A stretch of 64,000 bases of DNA from Tenacibaculum holothuriorum (GCF_002120225.1 NZ_LAPZ01000012.1:25440-89439); one strand, 5' to 3'. Positions 54,435 to 63,759 are shown, counted from the stretch's first letter. The notes: generated from the sequence alone by a model not told the origin. A program made the numbers and translations.

Positions 54435-55376
54435 ATGCTCTTTCAGTTAGAAATACCTACACCTAAAAATCAACAAGTTCATCTTTCTGTCTTACAAGAT
54501 AAGGAAGTTGAGTTATGGATTAAAAGAGAAGATGCCATTCACCCTTTTGTTTCGGGGAATAAGTATAGAAAATTAAAGTATAATGTTGAAGAAGCGTTAA
54601 AGCTTCAAAAAAAAACAATATTAACCTTTGGTGGCGCATATTCTAATCATATTGCAGCTACAGCTTCTGCTGGCAAATTAGCAGGATTACAAACTATTGG
54701 AGTTATTCGTGGAGACGAACTCGGAAAAGACTTAGAAAAAACTCTTTCTCAAAATACTACATTAAAAGAAGCTCATAAAAACGGAATGCAGTTTCATTTT
54801 ATTTCTAGAAGTCTTTATAGAAATAAAACCGATGAAAACTTTATTGAAGAACTTAAAAAAGAGTTTGGAGATTTTTATCTAATTCCAGAAGGAGGTACTA
54901 ATAATTTAGCCATAAAAGGCTGCGAAGAAATCGTAACTATCGAAGATGAAAAATTCGATTATATTTGTTGCGCTGTTGGTACTGGTGGTACTATTTCTGG
55001 ATTGATAAATTCAGTAAAAGAACATCAAAAGGTAATAGGTTTTCCAGCATTAAAAGGAGATTTTCTTCAGCAAGAAATATCTGATTTATCAAAAAGGAAT
55101 GATAATTGGGAGTTAGAATTAGCATATCATTTTGGTGGTTACGGAAAATACAATCCAACATTAATTCGTTTTATTAACGAGTTTAAAAAAGAAACCAATA
55201 TTCAATTAGATCCTATTTATACAGGTAAAATGTTGTTTGGGATTTTAGATATGATTGAGAAAAATCAGTTTAAAAAAAGAAGCAAGATTTTAGCAATTCA
55301 TACTGGTGGATTACAAGGAATTGACGGGTTTAATGAGAAGTTAAAAAATAAAAATCAAGAAATAATTAAAGTTTAA
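54435..55376 (+). CDS. PLP-dependent deaminase (ACC deaminase/D-cysteine desulfhydrase family)
   Basis: The 313-residue protein is a fold-type II PLP enzyme. The lysine that binds PLP is in FVSGNKYRKLKYN near residue 43, the phosphate-binding loop is AVGTGGTISG, and TFGGAYSNHIAATA is the typical early motif of this family. Members deaminate aminocyclopropane carboxylate or desulfhydrate D-cysteine; the sequence does not fix which. It is followed at once by the glucosaminidase gene, with one shared base. Confidence 0.87.
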   Translation: MLFQLEIPTPKNQQVHLSVLQDKEVELWIKREDAIHPFVSGNKYRKLKYNVEEALKLQKKTILTFGGAYSNHIAATASAGKLAGLQTIGVIRGDELGKDLEKTLSQNTTLKEAHKNGMQFHFISRSLYRNKTDENFIEELKKEFGDFYLIPEGGTNNLAIKGCEEIVTIEDEKFDYICCAVGTGGTISGLINSVKEHQKVIGFPALKGDFLQQEISDLSKRNDNWELELAYHFGGYGKYNPTLIRFINEFKKETNIQLDPIYTGKMLFGILDMIEKNQFKKRSKILAIHTGGLQGIDGFNEKLKNKNQEIIKV

Positions 55377-56170
55377 TGAATTTAAGATTACTTATAGCAA
55401 GTATAGTTACTTCGTTACTTTTAGTAAGTTGTGGGTCGAGTAAAAAAGTGGTTAATAACACCAATAAAAATGTGATTATTGAGCATGAAGAAAAAAAGCC
55501 AGATGTACCACAGTTAGAACAAATAGAAAAACCGTTAAAAACAAACGGAAATCATACCTTAGCGTACATTCATAAATTTGCACCAATAGCTGTTCGCGAA
55601 ATGAATGAATACGGAATCCCTGCAAGTATTACTTTGGCTCAAGGAGTTTTAGAGTCGGGGAGTGGGAGAAGTCCGTTAGCAATTCGATCTAACAATCATT
55701 TTGGAATTAAATGTCACCGAGGTTGGAAAGGAAAAAGCGTTACTCATGACGATGATGAAAAAGGAGAATGCTTTAGAAAGTATAAATACCCAGAAACTTC
55801 TTATGAAGATCATTCTAAATTTTTAGTATCAAGAAAAAGATACGCTGGTTTATTCCGTTTACGAAAAACTGACTATAAAGGTTGGGCATATGGATTAAAA
55901 AGAGCAGGATATGCTACCGACAGAAGATATCCGCAAAAATTAATAGGAATTATTAAAAAATATAATTTAACTCGATATGATAGAGTTAAAACAAAAAAGA
56001 ATAAAGTGAGTAAGCCTACGTATTCAACAGGGAATTATTATAAAGTACAAAAAGGAGATACGTTGTATTCTATTTCTAGAAAGTTTAAAATTTCTGTTGA
56101 TCAATTAAAAGAGGTAAACGGATTAAAAAGTAATGCGTTAAGCATTGGTCAGCACTTATTAATAAACTAA
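55376..56170 (+). CDS. Glucosaminidase-LysM lipoprotein
   Basis: The 264-residue protein has a lipoprotein signal (LLLVSC, Cys19), a GH73-type glucosaminidase domain (about 60-195) with the catalytic glutamate in GVLESGSGRS, and a C-terminal LysM domain (YKVQKGDTLYSISRKF, about 218-262) that binds peptidoglycan. It should cleave glycan strands from a membrane anchor. It is translationally coupled to the PLP enzyme gene and ends at a terminator. Confidence 0.92.
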   Translation: MNLRLLIASIVTSLLLVSCGSSKKVVNNTNKNVIIEHEEKKPDVPQLEQIEKPLKTNGNHTLAYIHKFAPIAVREMNEYGIPASITLAQGVLESGSGRSPLAIRSNNHFGIKCHRGWKGKSVTHDDDEKGECFRKYKYPETSYEDHSKFLVSRKRYAGLFRLRKTDYKGWAYGLKRAGYATDRRYPQKLIGIIKKYNLTRYDRVKTKKNKVSKPTYSTGNYYKVQKGDTLYSISRKFKISVDQLKEVNGLKSNALSIGQHLLIN

Positions 56171-56201
56171 AAAAAACAGGAGTATTACACTCCTGTTTTT
56201 C
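56171..56201. terminator. Bidirectional intrinsic terminator
   Basis: A 12-bp stem, AAAAACAGGAGT (56172-56183) / ACTCCTGTTTTT (56189-56200), has T-runs on both strands. It serves the glucosaminidase gene and the convergent vWA gene. Confidence 0.85.
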
Positions 56202-56228
56202 CTACTTTAATCAACCAATCAACAAAAA

Positions 56229-57344
56229 CTACCATGTGTAATTTTTCTTTTTTGCTTGTTTTTTAATAGCTTTAATCATTACACTTTCTAATTCATTTTT
56301 TTTGTCATTTTTACTACGTTTTGTAGCTACATAAATCTTTCTTTTTTTATTTAACTCTTGAATTTTCTTCTGAATTCTAGCTCGCTCAGTTCGTTTTTTT
56401 TCTACATAAGCTTTCAGTTCTTTTTCAGATTTATTTTGTAAATGTTTAGGTAATTTACTCTTCTTAAGCTTTCTGTAATCCATCTTTTTATTAGACGAAG
56501 CATCGACCAAATCCCATTCAGCATTGCTGTATAACTTTGAACTTTTTGTTACCGCACGTTTCACTACTACTTCTTCATTCAAAGCGGCTGCATTATCATC
56601 TTGCAACGATTGTTTGTTGTATTTAGAAAAACCTTTATTTCCGTAGTAAATATAAGTTCCATTTAATTTCTTGTTCAAGATTAGAATATCCTTATCATAA
56701 GGAGTTACAATGTGAACAATGTTTTTATTGTGATTAATCGTCATGTAATCTCCATTGCCTAAAACTGCTCCATCTTTCCAACTACCCGAAATTCCGTTTT
56801 GATAATCTCCACAAAAAATTGTGTTTACTACAATTCCTTTTTCTTTAGCATTGGTAATAGCGTCTTTATAATAGGTATTTCCTTGGGTAAAAGGTTCGTT
56901 TCCGGCAATAAAAATCATTTTTAAATCATTTCTTTCTTTTCCCCATTCCAATTCATTTAATGAAGTTTGAATAACTTCTCCGCAATATTCGCTTCCTCCA
57001 TTGGTGGTCAGCGAAAATAAACGTTCAGAAATATCGTCAAGATCATTCGTAAAGTGTAAAACTTTTCTAATGTATCCGTTTTTAGCAGATAAACGATCGT
57101 TTCCGTATTCATATAATGCAATTTCTAAATTCGGAGTTACTCCATTGTACTTAGCATACGATAATTCATTCACGATTTCCCATAATTGTGCTTTTGCCTG
57201 ATTAATAAGTCCGTCCATGCTATTACTAGTGTCTAATAATAGTGCAACTTTTACGGTTTGTTTTTTAGGTGAGTTATTGGAGTAACCAAAACTATTAATG
57301 AACAGAAACGAAACAATTAGAGCTTTTAAAACATACGATTTCAT
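56229..57344 (-). CDS. Exported von Willebrand factor A domain protein
   Basis: The 371-residue protein has a signal peptide (to about residue 22) and then a vWA domain whose metal-ion-dependent adhesion site is LDTSNSMDG near residue 40. IFIAGNEPFTQG and FCGDYQNGISGSW belong to the later part of the fold. The C-terminal 110 residues are rich in Lys and Arg. It probably binds other proteins in the periplasm; the function is unknown. It converges with the glucosaminidase gene. Confidence 0.85.
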   Translation of the reverse strand: MKSYVLKALIVSFLFINSFGYSNNSPKKQTVKVALLLDTSNSMDGLINQAKAQLWEIVNELSYAKYNGVTPNLEIALYEYGNDRLSAKNGYIRKVLHFTNDLDDISERLFSLTTNGGSEYCGEVIQTSLNELEWGKERNDLKMIFIAGNEPFTQGNTYYKDAITNAKEKGIVVNTIFCGDYQNGISGSWKDGAVLGNGDYMTINHNKNIVHIVTPYDKDILILNKKLNGTYIYYGNKGFSKYNKQSLQDDNAAALNEEVVVKRAVTKSSKLYSNAEWDLVDASSNKKMDYRKLKKSKLPKHLQNKSEKELKAYVEKKRTERARIQKKIQELNKKRKIYVATKRSKNDKKNELESVMIKAIKKQAKKKNYTW

Positions 57345-57531
57345 AATTTTTAATTTTAAATGGTTTGTACAGATTATGAAAGTTTGTGTTGATTTTGATA
57401 CCCTAAAACTATAATGAACTTAATTGGTAAAAAAAGTAGAATGAGTGAATGCAATAATTGATTGAGTGAACTAGAAATTAAAATGAGTAAAGTGGTATAT
57501 TTTATTATTTTTTCGTTGTTTGTTACTAGAA

Positions 57532-57582
57532 TCTGATTTTTTGAACCCGTTTTTTGTGTGTATGTTTACTGAAAAAATCAGA
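57532..57582 (+). promoter_or_regulatory. 11-bp inverted repeat in the leader of the EF-hand lipoprotein gene
   Basis: TCTGATTTTTT (57532-57542) and AAAAAATCAGA (57572-57582) are exact reverse complements; the right arm ends 6 bases before ATG 57589. The hairpin would sit at the ribosome entry site. The rest of the 57345-57588 gap shows only AT-rich sequence without a clear promoter. Confidence 0.35.
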
Positions 57583-57588
57583 GGTTTT

Positions 57589-58299
57589 ATGAAAAAAATA
57601 GGTTTAGTAATTACGACAGTTTTAATATTAATTATTGGATGTAATAATAAGAAACATGCTAATATTAATACAGTAGAAGTTTTAGATAATGAAAATAAGG
57701 AAGTAAAAGTTGATACAACTTTATTGGAAATTGCAGATTTACCAGTTTATATTGATAGCACTGAATATTTAATTCATCCGATAGGATTTGTAAATAAAAG
57801 TAGAAAAGGTATTGGGTATATTTATAAATCATCAAGAGGTAAAAATGATGGTTTTCATTTATCGAATAATTATAGAGATGAGATAACTGGTAATATGAAT
57901 AATTTGAAATTTCAAAAAAAGAATTCAAATGAATTAAAATTATTGACTAAAAATCATATAAAAGTTAAATCGGTTAGGTTTCTTCGAGATATTTTTAATA
58001 ATCTTAAAAAGAAAATGTTGTTGTACGAAATAGTTGATACAGATAGTAATAAAGACGGTAAAATAACACTAGAAGATATAGAGGGTTTGTATTTAAGTAA
58101 AGTAAATGGAGATGATTTTATAAAAATAACGAAACCTAATCATAAAGTATTAATGTCTAAAATAGTTAAAGAGCTTAATAGATTGTATTTTAAAACTCTA
58201 ATTAAGAAATCTGAAAAAGCTAAAGTTGATATTCACTATTTTTATATTGACTTTAATGATAAAGAGATTAAAGTGACTGAATACTTTCCATTAAATTAA
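57589..58299 (+). CDS. EF-hand-like lipoprotein
   Basis: From ATG 57589 the protein has 236 residues with a lipoprotein signal ending ILIIGC (Cys18). A calcium-binding EF-hand loop is visible near residue 147 (DSNKDGKITLED), and the surroundings (GLYLS) fit a single EF-hand. The rest is not recognised. Alternative starts at 57520 and 57562 would spoil the signal peptide. It is 2 bases before the histidine kinase gene, so an input role for the kinase is possible but not shown. Confidence 0.75.
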   Translation: MKKIGLVITTVLILIIGCNNKKHANINTVEVLDNENKEVKVDTTLLEIADLPVYIDSTEYLIHPIGFVNKSRKGIGYIYKSSRGKNDGFHLSNNYRDEITGNMNNLKFQKKNSNELKLLTKNHIKVKSVRFLRDIFNNLKKKMLLYEIVDTDSNKDGKITLEDIEGLYLSKVNGDDFIKITKPNHKVLMSKIVKELNRLYFKTLIKKSEKAKVDIHYFYIDFNDKEIKVTEYFPLN

Positions 58300-58301
58300 T
58301 A

Positions 58302-60494
58302 ATGAAAAAAATATATTTAATACTATTTCTATTAGGAACATTTCAAATGTTCTCTCAAATAACTTCTCAAGAAAGAAATGAGTTTCTTGTTAAGGTTAAA
58401 GTAGAAAGTAGTAATAATAGTGAACCAATTACAGATGCTCAAGTTTCGGTAAATTCAAGAAATTATAACTATTCTTTTATAGATAGAAGATATAATATAA
58501 AAGCAAGAGCAGGAGATGAGTTAATTGTACGTCATCCAGATTTTGAAACGGTTTATTACACGATTAAAGACGACGAGGATATAAAAATTAAAGTAGAAGG
58601 TTTTGTAAGGAAATCAAAGCCCAGAAAAACTTCTAAAAGTATAATTTCTAAAAGAGCTAAAGTCGATTTATATCCTACATATTTAGATTCTGCTAACTTC
58701 TTTAAGAATAAGGATATTGATAAAAGTATATCGTTTATTGAGAAAACATTAAAAACGAATCCAAGTAGACAAAGAAAAGCAAGTTCATACAAAACATTAG
58801 CAGACATATATTTTTATTGGAAACAATATGATTTAGCAGTTCAAAATTATAGAGAATCGCTAAAATATATGAATACTCAAAGTGTAAGATTGTCGTTAGC
58901 AAAATCTCAATACTTTTTGGGAGAATTTAAAGAAAGTAAACAAACCTATTTATCTCTTTTAAAAGGGAAATTGAGTGTTTATGAAAAGCTAACAGTTCAT
59001 GAAGGTTTAGGGGATGTTTATACCAAGGAAAAAGAATATACTAAGGCAAAAGAAAGTTATAACAAGGCTCTTGTTATAGCAAAAGAGAATTTAATCACTC
59101 CAAAAATTACCGATTTAAACTCAAAGTTAGCAGGTGTTTTTGCATTACAAGGGGAAACGGAAAAGGCGAATAAATACTTTAATAATTCTTTAGATTTAGC
59201 ATCAAAAGAAAATGCAAAACGTTCTTTAAAAGAGCAAGAAAAGGTTGCCGATTTTTACAATCAATCACAACGTTACGATGAGGAGATTCAGTTAAGGAAA
59301 GAAAGTTTAAAAAATACCGATGATATTGTTGTTACTGAAATGGAAAAACAAGAATCTATAGTAGATTCTATTACTTCTCAAAAAATAAATTATAAAATAG
59401 GAAATGCCTATGTACTTAAAGAAGATTATAAAGAAGCAATTCCGTTTTTAAAGAAAAGTATTTCTGAAGCTGATAAAAACGAAGATTTAATTATTCAAAA
59501 AGATGCTACTAGAAAATTGTCTGAGGTTTATGCTACTGTAGGTAATTATTCCGAAGCATTAAAGAGTTATCAAGATTATGTGAAGTTGGTTGATACTTTG
59601 TATTCAAAAAAAGAGCAAGAAATTCAACAAGTAAAAAGGTTTAGCAAGCGAATATCAGAAAATCAAAATAGAATTACGAGTTTAGAAAAAGACAAGGCTT
59701 TAAACGATAGTAAAATAAACTTAGCATATAAAGATCAACAACTTGCAGAGGAAAGCTATATGAGGCAACAGATTATAATTTATTCTCTTGTTGCTGGAAT
59801 TTTATTAATGAGTTTACTAGCATATTTTATGTTCAGAACGAATAGAGAGCAAAAATTAGCAAATAATTTATTGGCATTAAAATCGATGCGATCTCAAATG
59901 AATCCGCATTTTATTTTTAATGCATTAAATTCAGTGAATAGCTTCATAGCAGTAAATGACGAGCGAAGTGCTAATAGATATTTGTCAGAATTTTCGGTGC
60001 TAATGCGATCGGTTTTAGAAAATTCAGATGAAGATTTTATTCCACTTTCTAAGGAAATTGAACTGTTAGAATTGTATGTAAAGTTAGAGCATAATCGATT
60101 TAAGGATAAGTTTGATTATACGATTAAAATCGACGAACAAATCCGATTAGAAGAATATTCAATTCCGCCAATGTTGTTACAACCTTATATAGAAAATGCT
60201 ATCTGGCATGGGCTTCGATACAAAGAAGAAAAAGGGAGTTTGAAAATTTCTATGAATCAAAAAAATGAAGATTCTATTGTAATTCTAATAGAAGATGATG
60301 GAGTTGGAAGGAAGAAGTCTAAGGAAATGAAAACAAAAAATCAGTTAAAGCAAAAATCGAAAGGAATGAGTACGATTCAGAATAGAATTGCTATTTTAAA
60401 TGATATGTATCAAGATAAAATTTCAGTTTTGGTAACTGATGTTTTTGAAGATGAAAGCGGAACAAGAGTAGAGTTGATATTAAAAAAGGATTAA
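58302..60494 (+). CDS. TPR-containing sensor histidine kinase (LytS/YehU type)
   Basis: The 730-residue protein has a signal peptide, a short beta-rich domain (about 25-95), about seven tetratricopeptide repeats (130-440), a coiled coil and one transmembrane helix (about 497-515). The cytoplasmic part is a His_kinase domain with the phospho-acceptor His536 in NPHFIFNALNS and an ATPase domain with IENAIWHGLRYK and EDDGVGRKKS. It senses periplasmic signals through the TPR region and passes phosphate to the response regulator 3 bases downstream. Confidence 0.93.
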   Translation: MKKIYLILFLLGTFQMFSQITSQERNEFLVKVKVESSNNSEPITDAQVSVNSRNYNYSFIDRRYNIKARAGDELIVRHPDFETVYYTIKDDEDIKIKVEGFVRKSKPRKTSKSIISKRAKVDLYPTYLDSANFFKNKDIDKSISFIEKTLKTNPSRQRKASSYKTLADIYFYWKQYDLAVQNYRESLKYMNTQSVRLSLAKSQYFLGEFKESKQTYLSLLKGKLSVYEKLTVHEGLGDVYTKEKEYTKAKESYNKALVIAKENLITPKITDLNSKLAGVFALQGETEKANKYFNNSLDLASKENAKRSLKEQEKVADFYNQSQRYDEEIQLRKESLKNTDDIVVTEMEKQESIVDSITSQKINYKIGNAYVLKEDYKEAIPFLKKSISEADKNEDLIIQKDATRKLSEVYATVGNYSEALKSYQDYVKLVDTLYSKKEQEIQQVKRFSKRISENQNRITSLEKDKALNDSKINLAYKDQQLAEESYMRQQIIIYSLVAGILLMSLLAYFMFRTNREQKLANNLLALKSMRSQMNPHFIFNALNSVNSFIAVNDERSANRYLSEFSVLMRSVLENSDEDFIPLSKEIELLELYVKLEHNRFKDKFDYTIKIDEQIRLEEYSIPPMLLQPYIENAIWHGLRYKEEKGSLKISMNQKNEDSIVILIEDDGVGRKKSKEMKTKNQLKQKSKGMSTIQNRIAILNDMYQDKISVLVTDVFEDESGTRVELILKKD

Positions 60495-60497
60495 GCT

Positions 60498-61229
60498 ATG
60501 AAGTTAAAAACAATTATTGTAGAAGACGAAGCGATAAGCAGAGATATTTTACGAAATTATATTGCAAAATATTGTCCGAATGTTGAGTTATTGGGAGAAG
60601 CAAGTAATATAAAAGAAGGAGAAGAGCTTATTAAAAAACACGATTTAGATTTGGTTTTTCTCGACGTAGAAATGCCTTTTGGTAATGCTTTTGATTTATT
60701 AGAGAAAATAGAAAACAGAACTTTTGAAGTGGTGTTTGTTACTGCGTATGATCATTATGCTATTGAAGCTTTAAATACACAAGCAACTTATTATTTATTA
60801 AAACCAATTTCTATAGATGAATTAATACAAGCTGTGAATTTGGTTACTGAAATTAAAGAAAAGGAAGTGGCGCTAGAAAGTTCGGTTTTAACACCAAAAA
60901 CAAAAACTATAAACGGAAAAATAACCATTCCACTACAAGATGGTTTTGAAGTAATAAACACCTGTGATATTTTATTTTGTAAAGCCGATGATAATTATAC
61001 AGAACTGTATTTTGAAAATACTAAAAAACTAGTAAGTAAAACACTTAAATATTTTGAAGATATTTTAAAAGAATCGTCGTTTGTAAGAGTGCACAAATCA
61101 TTTTTAGTAAATGTAAATGAAATTGTAAAATATAAGAAAGGAAAAGGAGGGAGTGTAGTATTATCAAACGGAAAAGAGATTATGGTTTCTTCTTCTAAAA
61201 AAGCTAATTTGTTATCTTATTTTAAATAA
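60498..61229 (+). CDS. LytTR family response regulator
   Basis: The 243-residue protein has a receiver domain (about 1-115) with phospho-acceptor Asp56 in LVFLDVEMP and the switch lysine in YLLKPI. A LytTR DNA-binding domain follows (about 140-240; FCKADDNYTELYF and FVRVHKSFLVNVNEIV). It pairs with the histidine kinase just upstream. Targets are unknown; LytTR proteins often bind imperfect direct repeats near their promoters. Confidence 0.94.
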   Translation: MKLKTIIVEDEAISRDILRNYIAKYCPNVELLGEASNIKEGEELIKKHDLDLVFLDVEMPFGNAFDLLEKIENRTFEVVFVTAYDHYAIEALNTQATYYLLKPISIDELIQAVNLVTEIKEKEVALESSVLTPKTKTINGKITIPLQDGFEVINTCDILFCKADDNYTELYFENTKKLVSKTLKYFEDILKESSFVRVHKSFLVNVNEIVKYKKGKGGSVVLSNGKEIMVSSSKKANLLSYFK

Positions 61230-61230
61230 A

Positions 61231-61581
61231 ATGAAAAGAGTTTATTGGTTAATTCTGATTTTTGTATTTACCTCTTGTAATTATATTTTTAGAACAATCT
61301 CTGTAGAAATTGTAAATAATACAAATCATAAAATCGAATCGTTAGTTATAATTCCAAATGCTAATTCTAAAAAAGTATTTATAGAAAAGGGAAAATCGAT
61401 TAATTATATTTTAGATTTAAGTTCTATTCCAAAAAGAGATGGGAGCTATTTGTTAAGTTATAAATCTAACGATAAATTAATAGAGAAAGGATTTGGTTAT
61501 TTTTCAAACGGAATGCCAGTTGAGAAAAAGATGGTTATAAGAATAGAAAAGGATTCAATAGATTTTAAAAGTATATATTAA
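61231..61581 (+). CDS. Small lipoprotein of unknown function
   Basis: The 116-residue protein has a lipoprotein signal (IFVFTSC, Cys16) and a beta-rich mature part that is not assigned to a family. It starts 1 base after the response regulator stop codon and lies 11 bases before the gamma-carbonic-anhydrase gene, so it belongs to the two-component operon. Confidence 0.7.
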   Translation: MKRVYWLILIFVFTSCNYIFRTISVEIVNNTNHKIESLVIIPNANSKKVFIEKGKSINYILDLSSIPKRDGSYLLSYKSNDKLIEKGFGYFSNGMPVEKKMVIRIEKDSIDFKSIY

Positions 61582-61592
61582 ATGGAAAAATT

Positions 61593-62108
61593 ATGCCAAT
61601 AATAAAGCCAGTAAATGGAAAACATCCACAAATATCAGAAGATTGTTATATCGCTGAAAATGCAACAATTGTAGGAGAGGTAACTATGGGTAAAGAATGT
61701 AGTGTGTGGTTTAATGCTGTAATTCGTGGTGATGTGCATTTTATTAAAATGGGAGATAAAGTAAATATCCAAGACGGGGCAGTGATACATGCTACCTATC
61801 AAAAATCACCTACAACTATTGGTGATAATGTATCTATTGGTCACAATGCAATTGTACATGGTTGCACGATTCATGATAATGTTTTGGTCGGAATGGGAAG
61901 TATTATTATGGATGATTGTGTAATAGAATCAAATTCTATTATTGCTGCTGGGGCTGTAGTAACTAAAAATACCAAAGTAGAAAGCGGAAGTATTTATGCA
62001 GGTGTACCAGCAAAAAAAGTAAAAGATATATCTGAAGAATTAATTTCAGGAGAAATAGACCGAATAGCGAATAACTATGTAAAGTATTCAAGTTGGTTTA
62101 AAGAATAA
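61593..62108 (+). CDS. Gamma-carbonic anhydrase-like hexapeptide-repeat protein
   Basis: The 171-residue protein is a left-handed beta-helix of hexapeptide repeats, with metal-site histidines in QDGAVIHAT and SIGHNAIVHGC as in YrdA/CaiE and gamma-carbonic anhydrases. It would form trimers in the cytoplasm. True anhydrase activity is uncertain. It closes the two-component operon; a hairpin terminator follows. Confidence 0.9.
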   Translation: MPIIKPVNGKHPQISEDCYIAENATIVGEVTMGKECSVWFNAVIRGDVHFIKMGDKVNIQDGAVIHATYQKSPTTIGDNVSIGHNAIVHGCTIHDNVLVGMGSIIMDDCVIESNSIIAAGAVVTKNTKVESGSIYAGVPAKKVKDISEELISGEIDRIANNYVKYSSWFKE

Positions 62109-62111
62109 AAA

Positions 62112-62145
62112 GAAAATCCAATTCAATAAACTGAATTGGATTTTC
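62112..62145. terminator. Hairpin terminator between convergent genes
   Basis: A 14-bp stem GAAAATCCAATTCA (62112-62125) / TGAATTGGATTTTC (62132-62145) with a 6-base loop ends the two-component operon and, on the minus strand, the Spy-like gene. T-runs are short on both sides. Confidence 0.7.
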
Positions 62146-62178
62146 ATATCAAAATCAACCTAAACTAACTACTGTTAA

Positions 62179-62637
62179 TTATTCTTTGTGTTCTTTTTTA
62201 TGCTTTCTTTTTTTCGAGTGTTTCTTCATTCGCTTTTTCATCTTATGCTTTCTTTTTAAAGCTATTTTTTCAAACTTTTCAAATTGTTCTTTATTTAAAA
62301 TTTGCTTCATTTCTGCTTTAAAAGCTATTTGACTATCTAATTTAGCATTCATTTTTGCATAACGCTCATCTGCAGAAAGTTTTTGATTATTCTTTTTTCT
62401 AGCTTTAAACTCTTCGCGCATTTTTTGTCTTTTTTCAATTTTCTGAGCTAAAAGAGGCTTAATTCTTCGTTGTTGATTTGCAGTTAAATCTAGTGCTAAC
62501 GTCATTTTTTTAACAGCTAAATTTGTTTTTTGTTCAACCGATAAAGGCTCGTGGTTCTCTTTTTTATTTCTTTTTTGAGCTTGAGTAGAAAATACAAAGG
62601 CTAAAAGAATAACTAAAGTGCTTACTATTTTTTTCAT
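62179..62637 (-). CDS. Spy-like exported protein with Lys/His-rich tail
   Basis: The 152-residue protein has a signal peptide (to about residue 20) and a helical LTxxQ-type core (LDLTANQQRRIKPLL), as in the Spy/CpxP periplasmic chaperone family. The last 30 residues are almost only Lys, His, Arg and Met, which suggests metal or polyanion binding. The function is inferred from the family; the tail is unusual for it. Confidence 0.68.
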   Translation of the reverse strand: MKKIVSTLVILLAFVFSTQAQKRNKKENHEPLSVEQKTNLAVKKMTLALDLTANQQRRIKPLLAQKIEKRQKMREEFKARKKNNQKLSADERYAKMNAKLDSQIAFKAEMKQILNKEQFEKFEKIALKRKHKMKKRMKKHSKKRKHKKEHKE

Positions 62638-62704
62638 GATATTAATTTTTTACTTTTAAAATTATTTACACTTCTATGACTAATCATTTTTAAAAAGGTT
62701 TAAA

Positions 62705-62733
62705 TTTGAGGATTGACTTTAACATTTTATTTG
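62705..62733 (+). promoter_or_regulatory. Promoter candidate upstream of the phosphatase/nuclease-fold gene
   Basis: TTTG (62705-62708) is followed after 17 bases by TTTATTTG (62726-62733), a match to TAnnTTTG except one base. The box ends 6 bases before ATG 62740, so the mRNA would be leaderless or nearly so. Confidence 0.4.
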
Positions 62734-62739
62734 CATTTT

Positions 62740-63723
62740 ATGAAAAGAATAATTAAACCTCTTTCTGTTATAGTTGTCCTAGTTTTAGTACTAATTGCAG
62801 TGTTTTTCTTTTGGGCTTCTTCACCACTTTTAGATAAGTCTGAGTACGAAAAGTTATATGAAACTTCTTATAAAACAGAAATTGATAACGATTCTATTTA
62901 TAGCATAGTAACGTATAATATTGGTTATTTAAGTGGAATGACAAATAATAAATCGATAGAAAAACCTTTAGAGTTGTTTCAAAAGAATTTAGAAAAAGTA
63001 AAAAAAGAGTTTACTAAAATAAATGCTGATATAATTGCTTTTCAAGAAATAGATTATAACTCAGCTCGTTCGTATGAGGTAAACCAAGAAGATGAAATAG
63101 CCAAACTTGGCTATAAATATGTTGCTAAAGGAATTAATTGGGATGAAACTTATGTTCCCTTTCCGTATTGGCCACCATCAATGCATTTTGGAAAGATGAA
63201 TTCTGGACAATCAATACTTTCAAAATATGAATTAAAAGACTATGAGCGTATCGTTTTAGAAAGAGTTCCTACAAGTCCGTTTTATAGAGATGCACTATAT
63301 TTAGAAAGACTAGCACAGGTTGTTAAAGTGAAAATTGAAGATAAAGAACTTGTAGTAATAAATATTCATTTAGAAGCTTTTGATAAACCAACAAGAGTTA
63401 GACAATTTAATTATGTGGTAGGAAATTTATTCAATAAATATAGAAAAGAGTATCCAACAATATTGTTAGGAGATTTTAATTCTAGGGCTCGAGATAAAGA
63501 GGCTATTGTGCAAGAAATGTTTAATATGGAAGATGTAGGAAATGCTAGTTTTACAAAAGCTAATCCAGAGAACACATTTGATACTAAAGATTTGTACGAA
63601 AGAATAGATTATATTTTCTACACCAAAAACTCTATTGAATATATAAACGGAAGAGTTTTAAATGAATTAGGGCAAGCTTCAGACCATTTACCAGTAGAAA
63701 TGAAATTCAAATTGAAGAGATAA
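62740..63723 (+). CDS. Endonuclease/exonuclease/phosphatase family protein
   Basis: From ATG 62740 the protein has 327 residues, an N-terminal membrane anchor or signal (about 5-28) and a DNase I-like fold: VTYNIGYLSG, the metal-binding glutamate in IIAFQEID, INIHLEAFD, ILLGDFNSRARD and the catalytic histidine in SDHLPVEM. Exported members of this fold are phosphodiesterases or nucleases; the substrate is unknown. An earlier in-frame ATG at 62713 precedes the promoter box and is rejected. Confidence 0.87.
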   Translation: MKRIIKPLSVIVVLVLVLIAVFFFWASSPLLDKSEYEKLYETSYKTEIDNDSIYSIVTYNIGYLSGMTNNKSIEKPLELFQKNLEKVKKEFTKINADIIAFQEIDYNSARSYEVNQEDEIAKLGYKYVAKGINWDETYVPFPYWPPSMHFGKMNSGQSILSKYELKDYERIVLERVPTSPFYRDALYLERLAQVVKVKIEDKELVVINIHLEAFDKPTRVRQFNYVVGNLFNKYRKEYPTILLGDFNSRARDKEAIVQEMFNMEDVGNASFTKANPENTFDTKDLYERIDYIFYTKNSIEYINGRVLNELGQASDHLPVEMKFKLKR

Positions 63724-63728
63724 TAAAC

Positions 63729-63759
63729 AAAAAATCCGAACATTACGTTCGGATTTTTT
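63729..63759. terminator. Bidirectional intrinsic terminator
   Basis: A 13-bp stem AAAAAATCCGAAC (63729-63741) / GTTCGGATTTTTT (63747-63759) lies between the phosphatase-fold gene and the tRNA-Phe on the other strand. It can stop both. Confidence 0.88.
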
